NCBI GenBank assembly: GCA_022575985.1
Contig: JAKSXM010000247.1
Span: 7,215,501-7,279,500, forward strand
DNA from: Anagrus nilaparvatae
Lineage: Eukaryota; Arthropoda; Insecta; Hymenoptera; Mymaridae
Reading direction: 5' to 3'
DNA: 64,000 nt
Made by a program: the position numbers and the translations under genes. The notes below the pieces were generated by a model that was not told the origin of the DNA, made no database searches, and saw only the letters and a list, made by a program, of their open reading frames with translations. Positions 45,951 through 55,185 of this stretch are shown in pieces. Position 1 is the first letter of the stretch. Each line of letters starts with the position of its first letter.

Positions 45951-47164
45951 TCAATGTCACAGCTGAAGACTACCGAAAGAAAAAATAAATAAAATAAAAA
46001 TTTTTGATTAAAATAAAAATTATTAATATTGATTTCGTTTATTATTTAATTAATTAAGTCTATTTAATTTTTGAAAACATTTAAATACCTACATATAATT
46101 AACATTATTAATAAATCTTTTTTTTATTTCTAATCTTTCAAAAGGTTGCTTTTCCTTAACAATATTTTTATACTGACTTACTAAATAAGGAAAATCAGAG
46201 CTAGAAACTCCATTTTCTTCAATAAACATATCGTAATAAATTTTCTATAGGAGGACCATAACATATATTCAACTAATGTATGGTTTCTAGAATGCTAGAA
46301 AACTACCTGTGCTTCAGGATCATCAAATTTGAGTAATTTTAAAGAAAAACTAGTTTTTAAGGAATTGTCCAAACCTCATACTTTTCCATTAATTTTGACA
46401 ACAACAGTATTATCAGTTAACTCTTGACTGATTCCTTGAGCTATTTGATAGGGAGTTGTACGATATGACTGTTCAGAAATGGCCTTTCCATCAGGCAAAT
46501 CATATTAAACTTTTAACTTTCCTAAAAGAGCTATGCGATCCCAGAATTAAAAAGAAGAGCTTGTTCATTTCATAAAATTATAAATAAAAAAAGATTAAAA
46601 TGTACTTGATTATTTGCTTTTATTTTAAATTTCCATTAAATCAACAAAACTCATTATTTTCAGTAGTACCAGAATTAAAATACTTGCATAGATTTACTAG
46701 ATTCTGATTTACTAGACAAATTAAATTTAACTGATGTAAAAATTGGTACTTTTTTCCTGCCTTATAGTAGCAATACCAGAATTTAAATACAATCCTGGTA
46801 TGGGTTTCTACCTGAAAAAATAAAAGTTTTACGTAAAAAATTTTTACAAATTGTTATGTAATTTACCTTAACGACTAAAGAAATAAAAATGCTGCCAATC
46901 TGAAAATAGTTCTTTAAAAAATAAATCCCATTGACAAGTCTTGTATGAAAAACATAATCCTGCACCAGCTCCAAAATTCAATCTAATAATGTTTCATTAT
47001 ACACAAAATTCAAGTTCAACAATTGTTTATGTATTTAAATGTTTTCAAAAATTAAATAGACTTAATTAATTAAATAATAAATGAAATATATATTAATAAT
47101 ATTTATTTTATTTGTTTTTTCTTTCGAGAGTATTTTTATTATTTCGTCAGCTGTGACATTGAAG
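45949..47164. mobile_element. Inverted-repeat element carrying a ThrRS fragment
   Basis: The left arm begins CTTCAATGTCACAGCTGA and the right arm ends TCAGCTGTGACATTGAAG. Pairing continues inward for about 140 bp, for example TTAATTAATTAAGTCTATTT and ATGTTTTCAAAAATTAAATAG with complements. The interior of about 900 bp includes the tRNA-synthetase fragment on the minus strand. No transposase is present. This is the arrangement of a Pack-type non-autonomous transposon. Confidence 0.7.
46110..46512 (-). pseudogene. ThrRS: Threonyl-tRNA synthetase fragment (TGS and start of second domain)
   Basis: Threonyl-tRNA synthetase charges tRNA-Thr in the cytosol. The minus strand reads YDLPDGKAISEQSYRTTPYQ, IAQGISQELTDNTVVVKING, then LKLLKFDDPEAQVVF and HS. 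After frameshifts it reads [24 protein letters not shown] and [16 protein letters not shown]. These are the TGS domain and the beginning of the SAD-type editing region of eukaryotic ThrRS, in correct order over about 125 residues. Two positions that are Trp in the family are now stops (TGA after KV, TAG after VVF). The fragment is thus dead and lacks the whole catalytic core. It lies between inverted arms, suggesting capture of host sequence. Confidence 0.85.
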
Positions 47165-47319
47165 AAGCAACAAACTGTCTCGACGCATGCGTCATTACCG
47201 TGGTTTTTATTTTTTGTGTGGCGTTTTTATGAAAATAATTATTAAATGAAAGGGCTAATTACAAACATAATTATAAATGATAATCCATATAAAATGGACT
47301 TTTGGGGTAATAAATGAGT

Positions 47320-47640
47320 CGAGAATGACAAAATAAATACTAATGTTTAGAAACAGATATCTCGGAGCCCATTGGGCCCAATCGGGAAAAAATGAGATAC
47401 TGATGTACAAATTGATCTCCAGGTACTAAATTAGAATGTTGTGGTAAAAAAGGACCCAGCATGATAAAATAAATACCAACGGATAGAATCAGCAATCCAA
47501 GGACCTATTGGACCCAATCAGGTGAAAATGAAAACCTGATTTACAAATTGATAAAAGTAGACTGCTGGGTTAAAAATGGGTAGAGCATGATAAAATATAT
47601 ACCAACGGATAAAATTGGCGATCAGGGGCCTATTGAGTGT
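47320..47640. repeat. ~130-bp tandem repeat, three copies
   Basis: Landmark AGCATGATAAAATAAATACC-type sequence followed by GGATAGAAT and CCTATTGG-CCCAATC recurs near 47325, 47458 and 47587. Non-coding. Confidence 0.75.
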
Positions 47641-47809
47641 AGGTTTTGGTCTAAAATAAATCTTTGATTCTTATGTTGGATCAATTTATAGAACAGGATC
47701 TAATTTTTGCAAAATCAGGCTCAATGGGTCCCTAGATAGCTGATTTTTTCCGCTTGTTGCATCATTGCTATTTTTTCACAACTAAATTATTAGATCAAAT
47801 TAATGTCTA

Positions 47810-47885
47810 TTCTAACATTAAATTTAACATTAAATTTAACGTTAAAATTCAACATCAAATTTAACGTTAATTTTAACGTAAAAAA
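47810..47885. repeat. 12-bp repeat AAATTTAACRTT
   Basis: Six or so adjacent degenerate copies. Confidence 0.7.
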
Positions 47886-48169
47886 AGCGTGTCGCATAAC
47901 AACCAAAGTTTTAGAAACGTATTTGAAATAAGCCTTTAAAATGTTTCAAATGTCCGCAGAAAAACGTTACCAAGCGTTTTATTAATATTTCAGGACGTTT
48001 CATCGGCTCCGAAATTTTTCCCTTAAAAATTTCTTTTTGCGTATTTACAGACATTGGGTGTAAAAAAAATAAAAAAATTTAGTATTTTCTTCATTTTTTT
48101 TATTTTATTAACAGATCAATGAAATGCACACACGCACGAAAAAATTGAAAATTTATTAAAACTTTAGGG

Positions 48170-48265
48170 GTACTAGGCGTAGAAATGTCAATAAAATAAA
48201 AATATTTGTACTCACAAAAGGTCAATTCATTAAAATTTCATATTTACTATACTCGAGTAATAATT
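48170..48265 (+). repeat. Left pseudo-LTR of Penelope-like element
   Basis: TAGAAATGTCAATAAAATAA through TTTACTATACTCGAGTAATA matches 50868-50965 with few differences. Such direct copies, one in front of a truncated ORF and one behind, are the usual pseudo-LTRs of Penelope-like elements. Confidence 0.75.
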
Positions 48266-48279
48266 AGAAAATCATTATT

Positions 48280-49242
48280 ATGGAACATAGACCGTACCGG
48301 AAATCAACCTCATCGGGTAGATACTTGAACTTCAATTCTGCACATACAAAACATCAAAAAATAGGGATGATGTACACACTAGTAGACAAAGCCATATTAC
48401 TGCCTGATAAAAGTTTCTATTCAGACAACCTTACAATTGTTAAACAACTACTATTGAACAATGATTATCCAAGTAAGTTCATAGATTATTACATAAACAA
48501 AAGAATCAACACTCTTGAAAACAGAGCTGAAGATGAAAATAACAATGAAAATGTGGGTTATGACATACAAAAACAAATAATAGCCAATAAACCAAAGATA
48601 GGCATTCATAATATTGATGGTTTATACAATAGTATGTCAGGTATGTTTAGTAAATACGATGTCATCACCATACCCATGATTGAGAAAAGTAACAGCAATC
48701 TACTCATCAAGGCCAAAGGTAAATTAAGAAAGGGTGAGAATGCTAATGTAATATATAAGATAGAGTGTGAAGAGTGTGATGCCACATATGTAGGTCAAAC
48801 CAAACGCGAAGTGTCCATACGTGTTGGTGAACACAAGGCTGGTGTAGATAAAGAGATAAAAAAAGAATTAGCTTTGACCAAAAATAGAGAGAAAAAGAAA
48901 AAAAACCAGCTGGTAGTGATTCGGTCATCAGAAGCCACACAAATAAAAAAGCCGAAGTACCAAAAAAACACTACTCATAATACTGACAACAGCACTCAGA
49001 AGAAAGATGATATTCCACCTATCACTCAACATTATAGCAACACCAAACACAATTTTAAGTGGAAAAATTATCATATCTTGGACAAAGAACCTTCATATCA
49101 TAAACGCAGCACATCTGAGGTCCTCTACATTAATACTCAAAAAAAAATCCATCAACTTACAGAAAGATTCCAAAGGATTATTAAGCCATATCTCTCTGTA
49201 ACTCACAGAATAAAAAAGAGTAATATTTCAATGTTTACATAA
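48280..49242 (+). CDS. Penelope-like element: end of RT plus GIY-YIG endonuclease
   Basis: A 320-codon frame starts inside the element's reverse transcriptase. RKSTSSGRYLNFNSAHTKHQ and MMYTLVDKAILL are the block that closes Penelope-type RTs. A linker follows, then a GIY-YIG endonuclease with VIYKIECEECDATYVGQTKR, SIRVGEHK and, at the C-terminus, HKRSTSEVLYI. The two Tyr, the Arg and the Glu expected of the active site are present, as is the CEEC pair typical of Penelope GIY-YIG domains. A Lys-rich stretch of about 60 residues interrupts the domain. RT core missing, so this is a 5'-truncated copy with an intact frame. The nuclease would nick DNA for insertion. Confidence 0.9.
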   Translation: MEHRPYRKSTSSGRYLNFNSAHTKHQKIGMMYTLVDKAILLPDKSFYSDNLTIVKQLLLNNDYPSKFIDYYINKRINTLENRAEDENNNENVGYDIQKQIIANKPKIGIHNIDGLYNSMSGMFSKYDVITIPMIEKSNSNLLIKAKGKLRKGENANVIYKIECEECDATYVGQTKREVSIRVGEHKAGVDKEIKKELALTKNREKKKKNQLVVIRSSEATQIKKPKYQKNTTHNTDNSTQKKDDIPPITQHYSNTKHNFKWKNYHILDKEPSYHKRSTSEVLYINTQKKIHQLTERFQRIIKPYLSVTHRIKKSNISMFT

Positions 49243-49296
49243 ATGTTACCATGACAACGAGACCCGAGCGCCGTATACTTATTGATTACCTATAAA

Positions 49297-50325
49297 TCTT
49301 ATCTTATCTTACTACTATGTATATTTGAAAATTTATTTGTGTATCTGTGTGTGTGTGTGTGTGTGTTCCATCATCAGGCTCAAACCACTGAACAAAATTA
49401 CATAAAACCGGTGTCAAAATAAAGATAAAAAGTCCGCAAGTGACATAGGCTATAGATTTTCTGCTCAGCTATCGTAGTTTTTGAGATATTTAATTTTTAG
49501 TGTTTTTGAAATTAATAAAATTTTGAACAATTTTGAAAAAAACTAACATATCTTGAGACTATCGACAAATTTTACTGTCACAAATTTGTACTATTCGATT
49601 CGGCACCAATTTTTACGTATTCTCCTAAATTTTTGTTCAAAACGGAGGTATCATTAAAATTTTATAAAATATTTTTGAAGCTGGTAAAAAAATTTTTTTT
49701 CATTTTTTTATTTTTTATGGTATCTTTAATAATTTATTTGTGTGCCTGTGAGTCTATGTATTTCACTATGAGGCTCGAACAAATGAAAGAAATTACATAA
49801 AACCGGTGTTAAAATAAAGTTAATATAATAAAATGTTTACTATTTTAGGGAAAAATTAATAAAAATTTTGTTAAAAAGTGAAATATCTGAAAAATATGAT
49901 AAAATGGTAATACTTGATTCAGTCAATTCTAGAACCATCTATATATACATATCTTAATACTATATGTATACTATATCTTAATACTATTTATATCTAAAAA
50001 TTTATTTGCCTATCTGTCTGTCTGTACCCCAATGACTCAAGAACCGCCGAACCAGAACCTATAATTTTTCATTAATGTTTCACCTACGCTGCTCAGAATA
50101 GTTTGAATGTGTTTGCATAATTATAAATTTGTAGTGAAACATGATTTTTTTAAGCAACAGAAAAATATTGAAGTAAATGTGAACAGGATGGACTGAGCCT
50201 CATCTGAAAAATCTGAACGTGTTTGAATAATTATAAATTTGCAGTGAAAAATGATTTTTTTAAGCAACACAAACAGAAGTAAATGTGACACAGGGGGGCG
50301 GAGCCCCCCCTCCAACTTTTGCTAG
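49297..50325 (+). mobile_element. Non-autonomous Helitron, copy 2, complete
   Basis: 5' end TCTTATCTTATCTTACTACT after an A (49296). 3' end CTAG before a T (50326). A GC-rich hairpin GGGGGGCGGAGCCCCCC (50294-50310) lies about 11 bp before CTAG, as expected for Helitron 3' ends. It carries a (GT)n near 49347-49366. No Rep/helicase frame. It sits inside the Penelope-like element between its ORF and right pseudo-LTR. Confidence 0.85.
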
Positions 50326-50854
50326 TATATCTATATACCTATTGATCAATATTCCCACAGATGTCGTTACTCTTACGATTCATGATATTATTACAAATAG
50401 CATATTTACCAATAATAATGTCACTACTACATATATATAATTTTTAACAATATTTATTTATTTAATTTATAACCGTTGATTTTAAAACAACTAAAACTCT
50501 GTGATAATAGCTTATTTAAACAAATTAAATTTAAGTAATTTATTAAACAATCTTTCTGTCATATTATGTATATATATATTTTTAACTTTAAACAATGACA
50601 TACGGTAAATAATCAAATAATTGGCAATTAATAATGTATGTGCGAACTGGTTAATTTTTTTCATGTATATATTTTTTTTACAGATTTCTTAATCAGAAAT
50701 ATCAAAATTTTATGTTATGACTGGACCCTTTACATCCTATTAATTATGTAACTATTATTTAATAATGTAAGAATTCAAATTGTTAATATTATATTTTTTA
50801 TATACACTCTAAGTAAATTTATTAATTGTAAAAAATTTTTTAAATAGATTTTGA

Positions 50855-50965
50855 AAAGGACCCCGAACTAGGGGTAGAAACGTCAATAAAATAAAAATAT
50901 TTGTACTCGAAAAAAGGTCAATTTATTAAAATTTCATATTTACTATACTCGAGTAATAATTACAG
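50855..50965 (+). repeat. Right pseudo-LTR with hammerhead-like remnant
   Basis: Direct copy of 48170-48265. Just inside, GACCCCGAACTAGGGGT forms a stem followed by AGAAACGTC. Stem II plus GAAA-C-GTC is the 3' half of the hammerhead ribozyme found in Penelope pseudo-LTRs. The upstream CUGANGA is degraded to TTGAAAA, so activity is unlikely. Confidence 0.5.
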
Positions 50966-51840
50966 CTGGTTTAGTAACATCATTAGAAATTTCTGTAAAT
51001 AAAAGAAAATATAAATTTTTTATTTATAGAGAATACTCTATTAAGTTTAAATCTGAATAAATTTCATTACTTATTTGTTTTTTCAATTATATTGTATGAT
51101 CGTTTTAATTTTTTGAAAATGTAGTCTGAACCTCAAATATATTATATAAGTAGCTATTATTAACTGCAGTTGTGAAATTTTCAATCTAAGAGTTTCGATC
51201 AGAACTCCATCTTTTTGAAAAAAAATTTTATACCAGATCTCCAATCAAACTCCCAAAAATATTAATTTTTTCTTGTTGAAGTAAATATCTAATCTCTGAA
51301 GATTGTGAACAACCTAATTTTTTCCATGAGGCGTTAAACTGACAATATCAAGGAAAAGATAATTTTTAGTTTTTCTTATGACATTAATTCCTGTTAGGTA
51401 AAATAGACCATTAAGAACAATTTGTTATTGCTAATCATTCAAAATTTTGTACGATAATCGACTAAAAGACACAAACCATTGGATATCTGAGACTTTCTTC
51501 TAAAAAACTGTAAATGTAAAAAAAAAAGAATTACATATTTAAGAAGTCACCAATATTTGATCAATACAACAAATTATTCCAAAAAAATCTTGCTTGATTG
51601 AATCTCCGAAAAAAATTCACAAAAAAATATATATTTTTAATTTAGTACTTATTAATTTTTAACTAATTGTAAATATACATTTTTGTACTTTTAAATATTT
51701 TTTTTTGCTGATTAAAAACTGTAATTACTTTTTGGTTAATTTTGTTTGTGAACATAATTCATATCATATTAATGAACCAGCAAAAAAAAATATTTAAATG
51801 TGTTATTGAAAGGTGTTCAATAAATAAAAACTGTGTATGA
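50966..51840. other. AT-rich spacer, nothing firm
   Basis: A short minus-strand stretch near 51340-51220 reads FNASWKKLGCSQSSEIRYLL and NIFGSLIGDLV, which has protein-like composition, but it was not recognised and is very short. Nothing else was identified. Confidence 0.3.
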
Positions 51841-51844
51841 AATA

Positions 51845-52127
51845 ATAATTATAGGTTTAAGATTTATTAAAACAAGAATACATAAAAGTTAGTACAAGCA
51901 AAACTTCTCTTTATGTTGTGTGCGAAGAGACTGAGACTCGTTTAGCGAGTCGGTCAAGAATATAAACGCGCGTATGCGAATTACACAAAAATTAGAATTA
52001 CTTATATATGAATACATACATACACATACACGCACATTACAAAGTAGATATCTATATTATCATCATCTCCCATTTAGAAATCTATCTCTTTAAAAATACC
52101 AATTACATTTTTTAATTTTTCAAAGGT
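51845..52127 (-). other. 3' end and putative 3' LTR region of the copia element
   Basis: Downstream of the RNase H end is a purine-rich AAATGGGAGATGATGA tract (near 52078-52063), as expected of a polypurine primer. The next 220 bp has GC-richer parts and AATAAA near 51868. That fits a 3' LTR, but its borders and its 5' partner could not be seen. Confidence 0.4.
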
Positions 52128-52450
52128 TTATTTACTAAACCGTGTTGTGAATATATCAGCTTCTTGTTCCGCAGAACATACATATTTTAACTTATACAGT
52201 CCAGCATTAAATTTTTCACGAACAAAGTAATATTTGATGTCAATTTGTTTTGTACGACAATGGAATGATGGGTTTTTAATCATTTTAATTGTACTTTAGT
52301 TGTCAATAAACAACGTCGAATCACACAAATCTTCTCAGATTAAATCTTTGATAAGTCTTTTCTACCAAATTATCTTTTGAACAGCATTACAAGCTGCTAT
52401 AAATTCAGATTCGGTAGTTGACGATGCGACTGTGGGTTGTTTTCTTGAAC
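52128..52450 (-). pseudogene. Copia RNase H, C-terminal half
   Basis: The minus strand reads SSRKQPTVASSTTESEFIAA and CNAVQKIIW. After single stops it continues IKMIKNPSFHCRTKQIDIKY, YFVREKFNAGLYKLKYVCSA and EQEADIFTTRF. This is the second half of a Ty1/copia RNase H (ESEF carries the catalytic Glu; HCRTKQIDIKY and the AD-I-T segment follow). RNase H removes RNA during reverse transcription. The first half lies 4.8 kb away at 57.3 kb, beyond a Mutator-like insertion. Two in-frame stops show further decay. Confidence 0.85.
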
Positions 52451-52861
52451 TCGGGTGGGTGGGTCCTTTTCGGGTCATCCGAAATCAAAGATTTTTTTCT
52501 CCTTTTAAAGTATTAAAAAATATATCAAAAATATGTAGCAAAAATTTCAAAACAATATCTTTATTATTTAAAAAGTAATGGGCTTTTAAAGCAGGTCGCG
52601 CGACATAAAGATATTCTTTTTTTAATGGTTTTTGAACGTGGCAGTTCTTTTGTATTTAAGACTTATTACATTTTGTTATTATTTAGTTTAGATTATAAAC
52701 CCGGATTTTTAGAGTGGAGAAAACATTCCAAAACTATAAACAATTAGTGTTTTTAGTCGATACATTGAAATATTTATCGTTTTTACTGTACATTTGAAGA
52801 CCGTTTAACTTCTGTTTATTATTGTTCGGTAGTATTATTTTATACTTTAAAATATTTTTAA

Positions 52862-52986
52862 AAATATCCAAAAAGTGTCCATAAAGAAACTTATCGACAT
52901 TTAAGACCAAGAAAAAGACAAAGAAATAGTGATTTTGTTAAAATTCCTGAAAGTGAACCAAGTGAAAATGAAAGCGCTAGTTTAAA
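52862..52986 (+). pseudogene. N-terminal segment of MULE transposase
   Basis: The frame reads SVHKETYRHLRPRKRQRNSD then FVKIPESEPSENESASLK, a basic stretch followed by an acidic, Ser-rich one. This is the usual start of this animal Mutator-like transposase family and could serve as a nuclear signal. No ATG is evident in the preceding AT-rich codons. The frame is cut at about 52987 by a satellite-carrying element. The continuation resumes near 55190 (AHGFEDMKSNPLHAYRK). Confidence 0.55.
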
Positions 52987-55175
52987 ATACCCTGCCAACT
53001 AGCTGGCACTGAGGTTCCTCAAACAATGGGCTGTAATCTTAATTTACAAAAAATATTATTGATTACAACCATGCAATTATACATACATTTTTCGTTTTTA
53101 GTAGCTGGTAAAGTAGATTATTAAGATCATTTTGTTATTAAAGTGAAAATTCTAGCGTCCATGGATTGGTCGCGCCGGCGTTAATGGATTTTAAATCATT
53201 TTTGCATAATTAAAAAGAGAGAAATATAAAAAAAGCTAATTTTATTTTTTTTTATAAAAGAAATGGTTGGTAACGATGCAAAAATTACAGATATTCGCTC
53301 AATTATTATAAAAAGATAGGAGTTTTTACCAGAATTTATAATAATTTCTTATAATTTATTTTCTCAGTGTACTCCTTGCATTTGACCAATCTTCCGCAAC
53401 AATGATAATAATAATAATAATAATATTTTGTAATAAAAAAAATAGCCACATTAATTGCTTCAAGATTTTAACATTATTTATATTATTTCTATTAATCACA
53501 AAATAATAAATTATTTAATTCTATAAATTGTTTGATTCTTTAAAAAATGCCAATATAACTTTTAAATCTTAATTTTAAAATGCAAACAACCATTTAATAT
53601 TTTTAGGCTGTTTATTATTGTTTATAATTTCATTAAGCTGCATACATAAATAAACATAGCAACGAAAAAAATAATCCGAGGAAGTCAAAAAGAGGCAAGA
53701 TTTCCATCATTTTTTCTTGTGTGTTATAATTTATATCAAAATAAAAAAAAAAATTGTGATCGGATACAAAAAATTACTATCAACTAAATTTCTAAAACTT
53801 GTACTCTCATTAAAATAAATTAGATATGTCAAATACGAAAAATAAATTTGATGTTTTATGTATTTTTTTGTAACGAAGATTTTGGAGAAAAAAATTTTCA
53901 AAAAATTAATTATCAGATTCAAGATATCGAGTAAAAACCATACTTTCAAGTATAAGTACTTTCATGGAAATAAATGAGGTATTGCATCCAAATTAAAAAA
54001 AAAAAAGTATTTTGAGATTTTTTTAATAAAAAAATTTTTGGAAAAAAAAGTAATTCGTTCGATAATTGTTTTGGAATACCACTGGTTACAATATTTTAAA
54101 ATATTAGTACTTTCATAGAATTAAAAGAGGTATTACACCAAAAAAATATTGCAATTTTTTTTATGTTTCTTTTTTTTTAATTTAGATAATAAAAATTTTG
54201 AAAAAATTAAGTATCAATTCCAAAAAATTACTGTAAACGAGGTTCTTAAAACTAGTACTTCCATGGAAATAAATTAGGTACTACGTCCAAAAAGAAAAAA
54301 AAGTTTCGTATTTTTTGTATTTTTTTGTGAAAAAAATTTTAGGAAAAAAATTTTCAAAAAATTAAGTATCAGATTAGAGATATCAAGTAAAAACCATACT
54401 TTCAAGTATAAGTACTTTCATGTAAATAAATGAGGTATTACATCCAAAATAAAAAAAAAGGGGGGGGGTGAGATTTTTTGATAAAAAAATGTTTGGAAAA
54501 AAAATTAGGTCTTAATTCGATAATGGTTTTAAAATATCACTAGTTACAATATTTTCAGATAATTGTACTTTCATAGAATTAAATGAGGTATTACACCAAA
54601 AAAAAAAAAAATATTGCAGTTTTTTTTATTTTTATTTTTTTTTAATTTTGACAAAAAAAATTTTGAAAAAATTAAGTATCAGATCCAAAAAATAACAATA
54701 AACAAGGTTCTTAAAACTAGTACTTCCATGGAAATAAATTAGGTACTACGTCCAAAAAGAAAAAAAAAATTTGTATTTTTTGTATTTTTTTGTGAAAAAA
54801 ATTTTAGAAAAAAAATTTTCAGAAAATTAAGTATCCGATTCGAGATATCATGTAAAAACCATACTTTCAAATATAAGTACTTTCATGAAAATAAATGAGG
54901 TATTACATCCAAATCAAAAAAAAAAAAAAGTACCTCGAGATTTTTTGGTGAAAAAATTTTTGAAAAAAAAATTAGGTCTTAATTCCATAATATTTGTGAA
55001 ATATCACCGATTACATACATACGTACACACGATACACACACACACACACACATACAGACTTTTTTTAAAAACAGGTTTTTTAGCTTCCTGGGGTCCCAAA
55101 ACGTGCTTATATGCCAAAAAATAGAAAATCAAATTTTGACCTAACACAATGGTTCCTCTTTGAGGAACCAAAAAG
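52987..55175 (+). mobile_element. Satellite-carrying element inserted in MULE coding region
   Basis: Head: TACCCTGCCAACTAGCTGGC with GAGGTTCCTCAAACAATG. Then about 700 bp of AT-rich DNA including (AAT)n at 53402-53422, the A-B-C satellite (53720-54960), and a (CA)n tract (55028-55051). The tail contains AAACGTGCTTATATGCC. The hairpin GGTTCCTCTTTGAGGAACC lies at 55151-55169. Possible AAAA target duplication. Same family as 5463-7440 (opposite strand, different satellite) and 44945-45950. Confidence 0.65.
53720..54960. repeat. ~153-bp satellite with three-monomer higher-order unit
   Basis: Landmarks of the type ACTTTCATGGAAATAAATGAGG and CTTCCATGGAAATAAATTAGG recur near 53810, 53965, 54115, 54262, 54415, 54570, 54725 and 54885. 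Types repeat in the order C-A-B, so the larger unit is about 455-465 bp. The same order is seen at 45170-45950. Confidence 0.85.
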
Positions 55176-55185
55176 TAGATGCGCA

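Larger units (their letters stand above)
44801..47262. mobile_element. Composite inverted-repeat unit, 2.46 kb
   Basis: A 23-bp perfect inverted repeat, GTAATTAGCCCTTTCATTTA plus three more bases, lies at 44801-44823 and 47240-47262. Between them are the head and satellite of a hairpin-type element (44945-45950) and an inner inverted-repeat element with a host gene fragment (45949-47164). Whether the outer repeat marks one mobile unit or chance flanks is not settled. Confidence 0.5.

Noticed and set aside
48743..48940. Minus-strand frame inside the Penelope-like ORF
   Set aside because: Antisense shadow of the GIY-YIG coding region.
51220..51345. Short protein-like stretch on the minus strand (FNASWKKLGCSQ...)
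   Set aside because: Too short, broken by stops and not recognised; cannot be told from chance.
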